Program-made: the position numbers and the translations under genes
Notes under the pieces: model-generated
Databases searched by the model: none
What the model was told of the DNA's origin: nothing
Seen by the model: only the letters and a program-made list of their open reading frames with translations
Assembly (NCBI GenBank): GCA_022828595.1
Contig: JAKGHH010000007.1
Location: forward strand, 38,812,356 to 38,876,355
DNA: 64,000 nucleotides
Direction: 5' to 3'
Source: Nelumbo lutea
Lineage: Eukaryota; Streptophyta; Magnoliopsida; Proteales; Nelumbonaceae
Shown here: one piece after another, positions 42,569 to 54,229 of the stretch
Layout of the letters: each line of letters begins with the position of its first letter
How positions within the stretch are numbered: the stretch's first letter is position 1

Positions 42569-45500
42569 CAGTCCATTTGGTTGCTAAGAAAGAGATGGAA
42601 TGGAAAGCATCTATAAGGAATATTATTTTTGTAATGTGTTTGTTTTGAATAAAAAACTAGGATGGGATGAGAAAGTTTTGAGACGCGAATTCCCAAAAGT
42701 CTTTATGCAAGGTCACACCAAAATGTGCAACCCCACTGAGAAAGGAAGCAAGTGAGAAAATTTTGTTGAGAGCACCATTCCGAGTGTCATCTTCCTTTCA
42801 CACACCATTCACCAGTCTTCTCACTGGTGCCATCTCCGGCGACTTCTTTCACTAGTAAGTTCAAATTTGCAATCCTCTTACGATTTTGGTTCACTTCTAT
42901 ACCATTTTTGTCTTTTTTCATTGAACGAGTTCCCATTCAAATATGATCATCCTCTACCTCTATCTGTTCGTCCAAACCAACCTCCATTGCCAGAAAAGAC
43001 TTGAACTATCATTCAAGGTGTTCATTTGAACGTTGGATCTCTAGATCTAGCTTTCGGTGTTTGCCTTGTCTAGATCTAGCTTCTTGCATTTGTCTTGTCC
43101 AAATCTAGCTTTCGGTGTTTGCCTTGTCTAGATCTAAAGTTTTCCATGTCCAGATCTAGCTTCCGGAATTTGCCTCGTCCAGATATGGCTTCTGCCTTTC
43201 AAAGTGAACTGTCGTTCACTTTTATACCATTTTTTTATTGCTTTGGCTTGAAATTTTTGATGGCTTTATTATTGCTCTATTTCAGGTAATCTCAGGCAAG
43301 CCAAAGGGATCTCAAGTCATCTCAGGTAATCTCTATTACAACAGTTTTATTTTTTTATATATTTTTTTCTTGATTCTTACTCTATTAATGCTCCATCAGT
43401 AAACTGTACAACTTACTCTATTAATGCTCCATCGGTAATCTCTTTTTTTTGTATGCTTTCTATGTGTGATTGTACTCAAACAATTTTTATAGGATTTGAT
43501 ATTTGCCTTTTGATTACATAGTGAGTGAAACACATCTATATGAGATCCTTTGAATAACATTGGAATGCTATGTTTGAAGTGAATAAGTGATCTAAATGAT
43601 AAGAAAAAATTCATATATTGTGGTAATGTCAAACTTTTTATAATTAACTAACAGGACTTGTCTTCTAGCTCTCTTTGTAACTTGAGGACTTCTGCTAAAT
43701 GTTGATCAAGATGTTCTTAAAGACTTCTCCACAATTTTCATTTTCTCAGTTACTTTCTAATAAACCATACTAAATCTTTCAAATATTTCAGACTTTTTAG
43801 TTTAAGCTCCATTTTGGTTCTTTAATGTATATAGGCAACTCAAAATAGGTAATTTATTATTATCACAAGGGGACTACGATTAAAGAGAAAGATTTCCGCA
43901 GGTCTGCATATCAATTGTTATACAGTGTTAGTATGTATGTATGGATTAGTGTGTTGAAGAGGAGGAGAATTGTTTTCTACAAAGTCATTTTAGTGAAGGA
44001 TTTTCATTAAAGAGGTTTCCACAGGTCTGCACATCATAGTTTACTCATCTAGTAAATTTCAGCATTATAGAACAGGCCAGGTGACAAGATAAAATTTTCC
44101 CTAATAGAATAAAGCAATTTGAGCAAACTGAATTTCTTGTACTTTATAGTTGATGTTGCAAACAAAAAGAATTCCACAAGATTGTGAATCCCAATAATTG
44201 GTCACGACAGAATACTACATACAGGACTGGTGTAGATAAGGAACACCATCCATATACAATCCAGAGTGTTTTCCGTGTAGAATTTTTCTGACTTATCTCG
44301 GTCAGAAAAGTTCTTCTAATGTATGTGAATTGCAGAAGCACTATTACAAGAAAATGAAGGGTCTAGGGTCATACAACAAATTCAAAATATTCCAAAAGCT
44401 CTATTACGAGAAAGTTAATGTCCTTAATCAGCCACAAACCCAAAATCAAGTTTATATTAAAACCCAACCCAAGTTCAGACTGAGACCTATGTAAAAATCC
44501 GAGACCATTTTCAAACCCAAAACCTAAGTTATAGCTCATCTAGCATCTTATCCAAGCCCCATAAAACTTATTTTTGATATCATGTGTTGACCCCTATGCC
44601 TAAGAACCATAAAACTTATTTTTGTATGAATAAAGAATGATGGAAGTTTGTTGGTTGACTTTGAAATACACTATTTTTGAGTATTTAATTGATAATGTAT
44701 CACTTATCTCCTCTTTTGTATGAACAAAAAAGGATGGTAGTTTGTTGGTTCACTTTGGCTCATTCATTTTGTTATCCCTATCCTTATATTGGTTAATGTA
44801 TTTGTTGAGTTTATTATTTGGCTTAAAATTTTCATTATGTGTATTCATGTGCTAATAAAAAATAATCATCTTTTTTTGCTCTCTCCCTTGATTTAAATTG
44901 AATTGAGGAATCCTACTTTTATCCTTTTTTCCATACAAATTTTGCTTTGATAGATGGATAGAGAAATTCTAATTCATTGGTTGGTGCTGCACCACTACAA
45001 CTACACTTACGAAGAGGTGGTATTCCAATTGCAGCAGTACCAATGCAATATATACCCAATACCCCAAAAACCGATTATTGGGAACACTCCTAGGATCCAT
45101 ATAAAAGATATTGACATGAAGATGAATGCATCAAAAGAAAACCATTCGCAATCGATGATCATTATTGTGTTGGTTATTAGTTTGGTGTTTATGTCAATCT
45201 TATACTTATTTAAATGATGGTTGCAAATATTTGGTTGTTACAAACCTAGGGAACTGACCTATGACATTATGTTTGATGAAACCGTTTATATTACCTATTT
45301 CAAGTACACTATATATTTACTACGTAGGATTTTTTAATTATGTCATGTCAACATCACATGTTTCATTGATCAAATACTATTGTGCCGTGTCGTCTCCAAA
45401 ACAAGTCTTGCAATGTGGGCTTAGAGAATGCATGGATTTGTTAAACTGGGATGGATCCAACAATCCTGTAAAATTTTCTCAGTAATCAAACACTAGGAAA

Positions 45501-45977
45501 CAGGTTTGGCAGGATAACTGGTCTCAACAACCAAACAAAGGTGACAGGATTGAGGAAAAAAAAATTTCCCTTTCCATCTCATCCCTTCCCATCCTTTCTC
45601 GGCAACCAAACGGACCATAAGGGAAAGGAAACCCTATCTTCGAAGGATCTCGCTATATATTTACCAATTTCAAGTACACTATATATTTACTACATAGGAC
45701 TTTTTAACTATGCCATGTCAACATCACATGTTTCATTGATCAAATACTATTGTGCCACGTCATCTCCAAAACAAGTCTTGTGATGTGGGCTTGGAGAATG
45801 CATGGATTTGTTAAACTATGATGGATCCAATAATCCTATTTTCTTAGCAATCAAACATTGGGAAACAGGTTTAGCAGGGTAACTAGTCTCAGTAACCAAA
45901 CACAGGTGACAGGATTGGGAAAAAAAACATTACCTTCCCATCCCATCCCATTCTTTCTTGACAACCAAATGGACCAT
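42569..45977. mobile_element. PIF/Harbinger element inside the hAT/LTR-like DNA
   Basis: It starts CAGTCCATTTGGTTGCTAAG, after a TAA at 42566-42568. A matching right end, CAACCAAACGGACCA followed by TAA, occurs at 45617, and again at 45976 after a tandem duplication of the last ~365 bp. Inverted ends, the TAA duplication and the family's TTTGGTTGC-type terminus point to PIF/Harbinger. The left ~300 bp resemble the element at 37656. A small frame at 44954-45217 may be transposase-derived. Confidence 0.82.
44954..45217 (+). pseudogene. Possible Harbinger nuclease N-terminal fragment
   Basis: ATG 44954 opens MDREILIHWLVLHHYNYTYE, followed by a glutamine-rich segment and, at the C-terminus, a hydrophobic stretch (IIIVLVISLVFMSILYLF). 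The MDR start with a hydrophobic, tyrosine-rich continuation recalls the N-terminus of plant Harbinger nucleases, and it lies inside a Harbinger-type element on one strand. No DDE residues are present. It could instead be a chance ORF with a membrane-like tail. Confidence 0.35.
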
Positions 45978-46010
45978 AAGGGAAAGGAAACACTGTTTTC
46001 AAAGGATCTC
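45288..46010. repeat. Tandem duplication of the Harbinger 3' end
   Basis: 45288-45645 and 45658-46010 are direct repeats. Both contain AAGTACACTATATATTTACTAC, CATGTTTCATTGATCAAATA, AAACAAGTCTTG, then the element end CAACCAAA-GGACCATAAGGG, and a flank AAAGGAAAC followed by GGATCTCG. Several substitutions separate the copies. Both copies include the terminal repeat and the ~30 bp beyond it. Confidence 0.88.
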
Positions 46011-46340
46011 GTTGGACATGTGGCAAAACCCCAATAATGCTCCATTAATAGTCAACATAAATAAAATTTCTCATTTCCTAACAGAAAATGTCTCATTTTA
46101 AATCCTTCTCCTTATAGCTTTAGGTTTCTCTCTATAAAAAGGGAGAACAACTCTTCCCTAGGGAAGGACACTATAACTTGGACCTAGGGTTTCTCAAAAG
46201 GGGGATCATCATTTCTCCCCTCTTTTCTTCTCTCTTCCCCACAACCTCTCTCTTTCCTATAGCCTTCTCTGGACCTTCAGAGACTTGACCAACCTCCATA
46301 GCCTTACCATGGCACAAACACGTAAAAATTTAGATCTTCA
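45980..46340 (+). promoter_or_regulatory. LTR-like promoter segment, right part of the hAT insertion
   Basis: CTCTATAAAAAGGGAG near 46130 is a strong TATA-box context, followed by pyrimidine-rich DNA and a GACCTTCAGAGACTTGACC stretch. It ends where the hAT coding sequence resumes (~46345). The features fit the U3/R/U5 of an LTR, possibly the other half of 42136-42565. Confidence 0.4.
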
Positions 46341-46344
46341 ATAT

Positions 46345-47490
46345 ATAAATCTTTGGTGTGTGGTGGTGATTTTTTTAAGATTCGTTGTTGTAACTATATT
46401 TTGAATCTTATTATTCAAACTAGTTTGAGACTTGTTGATGATGTTATTGCTAAAATTCATAATGGTGTGAAATATATAAAGAAATTAGTTGGTCGAAAGA
46501 ACATGTTTTATGAAATTGCTGAAAAAAAATTTCATTTGAATATCGTCAAAAGATTGAGGATAGACATGTGTATGAGATGGAATCCAACTTATTTGATGTT
46601 TGAGCGTACCATTTTTTATAAGCAAGTTTTATAACATTGAAGGCAAAGGGATAACAATTTTAAAATGTTTGTGCTTTCAGAAGAAGAGTGGGGCAAGGTT
46701 TATAAACTTCACAAATTCTTAAAGATTTTTTATGATGTTACTTGTATGTTTTCTACCACTAAACACCCTACTTCAAACATTTATTTTAAGGGAGTGTGGA
46801 TGATTCATAGACATTTGATGACAATAAGGAACTTGATAATTTTTTGTCTAACAAGGTTAGAGATATGAAAGAAAATTTTGATAAATATTGGGTTGAATAT
46901 AATATGATTTTGTCATGTGCTGCTATGTTGGATCCTTGTTGCAAGATAAGGTTAGTAAAGTATTGTTTTAATAAGCTTTATGGGGATGGTGGTGATGAGT
47001 GTGTTAATTCTATTTTGAATATTCTTCATGCATTTTTGCTAAATATAAGGAAAAATTTTCCTCTACATCCATGGTTGGATCTTGTAGTCAAATTAACATT
47101 AGTGAAAAAAATGGTGATGGTAATGGATTTGAGGATTATGAATAGTTTTTTAAGTTTGAAAAGAAAGTCTAAAAGTGAGAAAAATCAATTAGATCTTTAC
47201 TTGGAGGATCAAAACCTTGATACAAAGGCAGATGTTGGTATTTTAGAGTATTGGAGTAAGAGTTCACTTTGGTATCTTGAGTTGGCAAATTGGCATCAAT
47301 AGCTCAGGATATTTTAGCTATTCATATCTCAACGTTGCATTTGAATTAACATTTAGCATTGGGAAGAAGGTGATCAATCTATGGAGAAGTTCACTTAAAT
47401 CTAAGACAATTCAAGTTTTGGTTTGTCGTGAAGATTGGCTTCGTGCACAAGGCTTTGCAATAGATGATTTCTTATCAATTATTTATTAAA
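46345..47490 (+). pseudogene. hAT transposase C-terminal half
   Basis: 46353-46634 reads VCGGDFFKIRCCNYILNLII, the conserved hAT core block, then KYIKKLVGRKNMF and RIDMCMRWNPTYLMFERT. 46665-46868 has SEEEWGKVYKLHKFLKIFYD and ATKHPT-like sequence. 46844-47302 has NFDKYWVEYNMILSCAAMLD and a polar region. 47277-47489 holds the dimerisation domain end with SIGKKVINLWRSSL and VCREDWLRAQGF. These pieces are in order with only a few frame changes, so this half is better preserved than the N-terminal half. Confidence 0.88.
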
Positions 47491-48489
47491 ATATATTATT
47501 GCTTATTCCATTAAATCTATTCTAATAGTTTTTTTTTTCCAATTATATGTAGGGGGTCAAGCTTGTTGAGCACTATTACAAGATCTTCAAGTTTATTAGA
47601 AGAAGAGGAGGTATCAAATAGCCATGATGATGATGAAGAAAGTGTTGGACTTAATGATATGTTTTAAATATTATACTACCATACCTTTCATTTATTTGTT
47701 TGTTAATTGACATGAAAATGATAGTTAGATGATATGAGCAATGACAATGAGTTTTTTCCTTTTGCTCAAGGAGGGATATTCAAGTTTGTTAGTTAATTCA
47801 AGAATGATGGATGGCTGGAATATTTTATTTTTGTTGGAATAATATGATTTTGTATTGATGGATGGTTGTTTTCAATAATAGATAGATGGCTAAAAGCCTA
47901 AAACTTCTTTTGGAAGAAATTTGATATTGGTTGTGTTTTAGTGTGTTATGTTATACTTGTGCCAATGTGAATTTTCATGTTAGCTTTATGAGAATGGTGA
48001 TGGAATATTTTATTTTTAGAGGAATAGTATGATTTTCTATTGATGGATGGCTAGTTTCAAGAATGCATAGATGGCTAAAATCCTAGTTAATATATATATA
48101 TATTGAAATAAAGATTGATATTGGTTAATGGTTATGTTTTGTTTTCTGAATTCAGATTGCCCTTTGTTTGGAATTGAAAGAATACATTTAGAACTTAGAA
48201 TTGACATTTTTCTTCTTTGTTTTACTATTTAAAATAGGGATATCTTTGATTGAATCATATAAAAACTTTAATTTACAGCTACATGACAAAAATAACGTTG
48301 CAGGTGTTAAAAAATCACGATACAACCTTACAGGTGCCAAAAAATCCTATTATGATTATACAAGTGTTTGGGCTTCGGACCTCAGGCTTTTATGAGGGCT
48401 GGGCTCAGGCTTGGGCCTAAAGATTTTACGTTGACAATAGGCGAAAGCCTAGCCCGAGCCCAACCTGATTCGGCCGATGAACAGGTGTA
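47491..48489 (+). other. 3' untranslated and subterminal region of the hAT element
   Basis: AT-rich DNA with a partial internal repeat (GATGGATGGCTGGAATATTTT at ~47.8 kb and similar sequence at ~48.0 kb). The last 120 bp are GC-rich with GGGCTCAGGCTTGGGCC and AGCCCGAGCCC, subterminal hAT motifs. Confidence 0.6.
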
Positions 48490-49000
48490 GTAACAAAAAC
48501 TTTGGAAGATCCCTTATGGACATCACCAGGTTTCACAAGCCAACGATAGTCATCATCGTGGAAACCCGTATTAATGCTAATAGAGCCTCCGGAATCATTG
48601 CCAGCCTCGGTTACTCAGGTTCCTACAACGTGGATCTAGAGGGTTTTTCTGGTGGTATTTGACTTCTGTGGAAAAACTAGTAAATTACTTTGCAAGATAC
48701 TAATATATCAGACCATTTGTATTCACGCTAACATTCACCTGCACCCCTCTCAACCGGATTGGACCCTAATAATCACCTAGAGCGAAATCAACAAACCTAC
48801 ACTTGGACTGAGCTTAATCAACTTTCTACCAATATTCCCGGTCTGTGGCTTTGGATTGGTGATTTCAATGCAATCCTACACCCAAATGAATTTGGAGGTA
48901 CCCCGCAAACCATGGAAAAATGCAAGATTTTAAGCAGACAATTCTAAATTGTAACATGATGGATTTGGGCTTCAGTGCTCAGGACTTAACTACTATTTTT
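48490..49000 (+). pseudogene. LINE ORF2 endonuclease, right part
   Basis: This is the apurinic-type endonuclease of a plant LINE (L1-like), which nicks DNA for target-primed reverse transcription. NKNFGRSLMDITRFHKPTIV and VETRIN carry the region of the catalytic Glu. GYSGSYNVDLEGFSGGI follows, then a stop. 48759-48947 in the same frame reads WLWIGDFNAILHPNEFGG, the GDFN motif of the family, and 48920 on reads NCNMMDLGFS. The frame ends at a MITE at 49006. No RT domain follows in the window. Confidence 0.85.
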
Positions 49001-49005
49001 TTCAA

Positions 49006-49124
49006 GGCTCAGTTTGGAAAGAATACAAATACAAATATGTACAGTATAAATATATACGAAATAATACAAAATGTAAGGTTTTACACTCTACATATTTGTA
49101 TTTGAACTCCTTCCAAACTGAGCT
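49006..49124. mobile_element. Tourist-like MITE, ~119 bp
   Basis: It is almost a perfect palindrome: GGCTCAGTTTGGAAAGAATA at the left and CTTCCAAACTGAGC at the right, with ACAAATACAAATATGTA repeated inverted inside. The same family occurs at 51912. It lies at the end of the readable LINE frame. Confidence 0.85.
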
Positions 49125-49146
49125 TAACATTTATCAATCTGCCTAT

Positions 49147-49880
49147 TAGGGTTGATTGCTTTCCCTAGCCCCTTGTCCAAGCTAGATGGGACAATATGGA
49201 AAACCCAAACCTTGTTAAAAGAGACCTAACCATCCCAAACCTGCGTAGCTACTGCAATTACTGTTGTCTATAGAGAATCATCCATTGCATTGGAGTTTGG
49301 ACTATGTTCTCACTCCTCACAGATCCTGAATTTGGATGGGCTCCCCACAGAACGCACCCCACATGTGCCCCACAGCTCATTCTCCGTGAATTGGGAACAT
49401 CTCACCATATGACAAACACGGGAGGTGGAGTCCAGATCACCTGTCAACAAAATACGTTCTAATGCCCTACCAATATTATATGACACCATACATCTCATGC
49501 ACCGTAGATCCCACTTTTATGATGGGCCCCAATTTCATAGTGAGATGTGTGGTGTTAAATCAAATTGATAGGGTGTTGAAGCGTATTTTATTTGCAGGAG
49601 ATCCCAATTCCAGGAGATATTGGCAATGCACAGGAGATGGGGTGTGCTCTGTGAGAACCAATCTGAACTGAAAGAAACTACAATAGCTTTTGGATAAAAG
49701 TTACTCTTATACATAAAAAAAAAAAAAATCAAAATTTCTCTGAATGTGAACTGAATCATCCCATGATTTAAATTATTCAGAAAGGGTTTTCTTACTAATG
49801 CTCAGAAGGGGTTTATCCCTATAGATAGAAACTTCTAAAGGGTTTTTCTTCCTTTGACAAAAACAACTATTTACTAATAG
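49147..49880. repeat. Dispersed repeat, copy A (with 53310-53640)
   Basis: Shares TGCATTGGAGTTTGGAC, AAGCTAGATGGG/GGCTGGATGGG and, later, CCCTATAGATAGAAA and GGGTTTTTCTTCCTTT words, in the same order, with 53310-53640. Copy A contains an extra ~360-bp foldback insertion (49310-49672). Confidence 0.75.
49310..49672. mobile_element. Foldback element, ~360 bp
   Basis: The left arm (TCCCCACAGAACGCACCCC, GTGAATTGGGAACATCTC, ATACGTTCTAATGCCCTACC, ACACCATACATCTCA) is the inverted counterpart of the right arm (GAGATGTGTGGTG, GATAGGGTGTTGAAGCGTAT, GAGATCCCAATTCCAGG, GGGGTGTGCTCTGTGAGAAC). Arms are ~160 bp with moderate divergence. It is absent from the related copy at 53.3-53.6 kb. The long inverted arms suggest a MULE-like or foldback transposon; I see no clear duplication. 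Confidence 0.75.
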
Positions 49881-50098
49881 GAGTTGAGCAAGTGTTTTGA
49901 GCAGTATACTATTGGGTATTGACATTTCCACCTAAAATGTTTAAATGAAATGTTTATAATTAATGTGACACCACCCTATTATATTGACTCTCATCAAATG
50001 GTCAAATTTAAAAATAATTTTTTTGGATCATTATTCCACATAGATTAACATCTAGATACTACATTCAAAACAAATAAATAACATCTAGATGCATATCA

Positions 50099-50214
50099 CA
50101 CCTGTTCACGGGCTGGGTTTCAGGCTTGTCAATAAACATTTTACACTATTTCGGGCTGGGCCATTCAAATTTTGAGAAAAGTTAAGCCTGAGCCCGGCTC
50201 ATAAATAGGTCTAA
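50099..50214. repeat. Short hAT-like MITE or fragment
   Basis: ACACCTGTTCACGGGCTGGG at the left and AGCCCGGCTCATAAATAGGTC at the right are imperfect inverted ends resembling those of the hAT at 40609. No 8-bp duplication was found. Confidence 0.5.
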
Positions 50215-51061
50215 ATTGCTGATGTAATGGGTATTAAATGGTGTATATCCATCTTTATTAGCATGCATTATGAAATGCACAAGAATTTATCTCTACACTG
50301 CCATATAGGATTCCAACCAAGAGTCGGGTCATTGGACTGTTTTTTCAAATCAAACGGGATTTCCTACTCACTTTTCCTACTCACTCTCCATCTGCCGTGA
50401 AGTGAGTAGGAAATCTGGGTTATCTTCAAATGGGCAGTTAATGTAGGAAACATCAACTTGACATTCCTCCGACACCCCCTCATTTATTTTTCTTGTAGAA
50501 ACATTTTTATAACTTTTTTTCTATCTCAAAATAGTCTCAACCAAATGGAAAATTGATGTTAAATTCAAAACAATTAGGTGGTGCTAAACTGGTGATGTAG
50601 CAGGATTTCAACAATGACACCGAACATCACCCTAGTATTCTAATGTTTCTGTCACAATAATTTCCATCCAAACGATCAGACACTATATCACAAGTTTTAG
50701 GACATGGTTATTTTAGGTTGTGTTTGGTATCATTGTTGTTTCTACCTAAACCGTTTTGGGTTAATTGAGGCTATTTTATGATGTAAATAGACAAACCTTA
50801 AAAATGCATGTGTGAGAGGCTATTTCCAGAAATATCAAATTGGTGTTTCCTACCTCAAGGGGGTAAAGTCTAATCATTATAGCAGAAGTAACATATCTCT
50901 CTCCAATTTGCATTGATCAATCCAAAATGTTTCATCTAGAAAAAGCAATGATATCAAACACAACCTTAGAGAGAAAGAGCCCTGTCTACCTCTCATTTTC
51001 TATCCATTTGATAGAAATCATGGGTTTCCTTTTACTTACTCAAATGAACACGGATGTCAAT
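50215..51061. other. No recognised feature
   Basis: AT-rich single-copy-looking DNA. I see no gene or clear repeat. Confidence 0.4.
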
Positions 51062-51791
51062 TAGGGTTGTTCATGGGTCGGATTGGTTCGGTTTACTGAT
51101 ATTTTTTCAATTGACCTGATCTGGTCGGGTTACCTGAAATTGAAACCGAAACCGACCCTGTGTTAAGCAACACCAACCCGATCGGTTTGAGTTGATTTGG
51201 TTCGGTTTCGACTCTACATAGTAGTGACTCAGTTGCTGTTCATTTCTAGCTCTGCATTCCCAAAAGAAACTAGCATTTCCTTAATGTTTTGTGGCCCATC
51301 TATGGATCCAGATTTTGTGGAGGGAGTAGAGTTTGAGAGTACTATTTGCTAGAGTAAGATTTCAATCTACAGGAAACTATATAATGGGTGGATGAAACTA
51401 TCAAAGCCGGTCGGATTCAACAAAAGCTAAGAAGATGCTCTCTGCTACTATAGATAAGTAGTGGTGAAATACTGAAATTTAAGGCAAACATTTATTCATG
51501 TACTTTTTTTTTATTCACTGATGGAGTGATGGGTCTTGGGTCATCTTTAATGTTTACAACATATCTCCTGATGAACTCAGAAGTGAATAACTAAGTAGGT
51601 TGTAACTACTAACTAGTAACTAACTACTAAGTTGGTTTTCACACATGAAAACCGAAACTGAACCGAATCATCGGTTTATGACTTTTTATAACCCGAAACT
51701 GATCGGTGGTGAAGAAAACCCGGCCGACTCAGGTTGGGTCGGACCGGGTTGGTCGGGTTGGTCGGGTTGGGTCTTCTTATGAACAGCCCTA
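51062..51791. mobile_element. hAT-type MITE, 730 bp, with 8-bp TSD
   Basis: It starts TAGGGTTGTTCATGGGTCGG and ends CTTATGAACAGCCCTA. The right end complement is TAGGGCTGTTCATAAG, so the ends are inverted repeats with few mismatches. ATGTCAAT flanks both sides (51054-51061 and 51792-51799), a perfect 8-bp duplication. Near both ends there are GGTTCGG/GGTCGGGTT clusters. No coding capacity. Confidence 0.93.
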
Positions 51792-51911
51792 ATGTCAATT
51801 GTAGACTCTCTATTACTCAAGTAAGTACATTCTTGTTTCTCTTTCAAGTCTCAGGAATAGTATGACCATGATGATAGAAGCAATCAATAGTACTGGAAAT
51901 GGTATGTGTTT

Positions 51912-52024
51912 GGCTCAATTTGGAAGGAGTACAAATATAAATATGTATAGTGCAAATACATACAAAATACAAGGTTTTGCACTATACATAACATATTTGC
52001 ATTTGTACTCCTTCCAAGCTGAGC
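51912..52024. mobile_element. Tourist-like MITE, 113 bp
   Basis: GGCTCAATTTGGAAGGAGTA at the left and CTTCCAAGCTGAGCC at the right are inverted repeats, with TTT on both sides (51909-51911, 52025-52027). It is the same family as 49006. Confidence 0.88.
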
Positions 52025-53309
52025 CTTTACCCTAATTTGAATTCCACTTCAATCTGTTTTTAATTGGAATGGATATGGATTCAACCCTATCCAATTCGAT
52101 TCAATTTAAATGTAACTCCTCATGCATATTTAAAACCTATTTCATGTCTTTTTGTAAAGTTGGTTTAAATGTTGTAATTTTACTAAACTGTCATGGGTCC
52201 AAGTTCCATACATGTTATTTTTTGATTCATTGTATTCGTTAAATATAATATCAAAGTCATTTTTAGTTCATTTTATTAGTAATAGATTTTATCATTTTTA
52301 GTTTAACTCATTAACACTTTTCAATATCTGACTGCAATCTGAATTCGACTCGAATCTGGTATAAATCTAATAGATATATTCCAATTTGAATTCTGATGTA
52401 AATGAATCAAATTTGAATCTACCTATATCCGATTCAACTTGATCCTTCTGCAGCCCCAACAATCAGATTAATCACTAATTAGAAATAGCTGAAGCCTGAA
52501 ATCATGGGCTCAACCCTTATTGGCGAAGCCCAACGGAAACTGGGCTATGCCTGCCTGGGCCCAAAACTGCTGACTCGGTTGGGCTTGAGCCAACCTCAGC
52601 CTGGCCCAAGCTTGGTCCTGTCAGACCTAAATCCTAGCCCAATGTTCAGGACTAGCTAATGTCATCAACAAATGCATCTATCATTTGGTGAGAACCATCA
52701 AATCGTCTCTAGAATGAATTAACTCGAGCTACAAAATCAACCAGCCGAGTCATGTCATGGCCATTGTAATCTCTCCACTTCTCCAGTCCACAGTACGACT
52801 GAGTCTCAGTCATATGGAGCAGCAACTGGGGGAATAGCACGACTGGACTCTAGCACCAAATGGTTGGTTGATGAAAGGGCTTCTCCTTTAGACACGTGGC
52901 TAATCCTATATCCGAAATATGCTGATGTGTGTTCCATGCTAAATCTCCTATATGGGTGCAAATTTGGAAACCCCATTCGAAGAATTTCTACTGTATTGGG
53001 CTGGGGCCCATTTGAAATTTAACAATTGTTCCAAGTTGTACCCTTTACATCATGAGTCTCCCTCTTTCTAGAACTCTTTTATCCCTAAAGGAAGTTTCCT
53101 AGTTCAAATCATCCAACCAAGTACTCAAGAAGATCAAATAATTAAGAAGTACAACTGAAGATTACTTTTCTAAATTATCACTTAGTAAACAAATAATTCT
53201 GGGGTCATTTGTTAGTACAATGGTACTCATATAATCTGGCCATGTGATCATGATCCTCTAATTGGATTTTAGGGTTCCAGGTCCAAAGCTTAACTACCAG
53301 CACTTCTTA
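52025..53309. other. Intergenic DNA, no supported gene
   Basis: Mostly unique-looking. 52490-52640 has repeated GGGCTTGAGCC/AGCCTGGCCCAAGC motifs, like hAT subterminal DNA. On the minus strand ~52.8-52.7 kb a short stretch reads GLEKWRDYNGHDMTRLVDFV, which looks coding-like but matches no family I can name. Confidence 0.4.
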
Positions 53310-53640
53310 ACATCTAGTTTGGCCCAGCCCATTCTCCAGGCTGGATGGGCCAATCTGGTACACCCAAAGCTTTTCTAACCAACCCAAATCTGCTTGTCCA
53401 CTGCATAATCACTGATGCATTGGAGTTTGGACACTCTCCTCACAAAACCTACGAACAGTATTTAGATCAAAATTGCTTTTACACAAGAATGTGGACCAAA
53501 TACCCATGATTAGAAATCTAGAATTACTCAGAAAAAGGTTTTTATCATTAAAAACTCAAACGATTTAGCCCTATAGATAGAAAGCCCAAAAGGGTTTTTC
53601 TTCCTTTTGAGAAAAAACAACCATTTACTGCTCCAGCTAT
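53310..53640. repeat. Dispersed repeat, copy B (with 49147-49880)
   Basis: The partner of the copy at 49.15 kb. It lacks the foldback insertion, so it shows the pre-insertion state. It includes GCTGGATGGGCCAATCTGG, TGCATTGGAGTTTGGACAC and CCCTATAGATAGAAAGCCC. Confidence 0.75.
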
Positions 53641-54229
53641 TACTTTTCTTTGGGTTTACACTTTGATTGAATGGAACTCCTACCATATATTCTACTCCTA
53701 TACATGGTTCAATTAGTACACTTGCCCTTCAAATTGAACCAATTATAGGGCAAGCTGTGTGGCCCATGTTATGATACCAAGCAAGGAAAGGGCATGATGT
53801 ACAATAATTTGTAATTCCGTGGTCCTCCTTCAATCACAGAACAAGTAAAAAAAACCTACATTCCACATTTCTAGGTTGGTTCATCCACAGAAAATTGATC
53901 CTTTTTAACTTACAAGTATTATCTGATAATTCAGACCTCATTATTATTGAAATATTGTACTCCTGTTAATCTACCATCTGATTAGTGGGGTCACACTTGT
54001 CCAACTGATCTAAACCAAACGATTAGATGGATTGAAGCCCAACAACTCTTCTTGATAATGCAAACAAACAATGAAGCTTCTTTAAAGGAAAAGAACACCA
54101 ATCAAATTGATGGGTTATTGAGTTATGACATCTAGTTGGGGCTTGGGGTTCCATCTGGGAAAGCTTAAAGGTGGGACCCATTTACTGATTTGGCATTTTA
54201 CCAACTGTACAAATAGCGAGCACAGTATT

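Larger units (their letters stand above)
40609..48489 (+). mobile_element. hAT transposon, ~7.9 kb, interrupted by later insertions
   Basis: The left end TAGACCTATTCATGAGCC (40609) and the right end complement TACACCTGTTCATCGGCC (48489) match at 14 of 18 positions. Both ends are followed inward by GCCTAGCCC/GGGCTCGG subterminal motifs. The flanks TTAACGAT and GTAACAAA match at 5 of 8 bases, a plausible old 8-bp duplication. Inside, the transposase N-terminus lies at 41665-42130 and its C-terminal half at 46345-47490, split by foreign DNA. The split LINE frame at both outer sides supports the borders independently. Confidence 0.75.
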
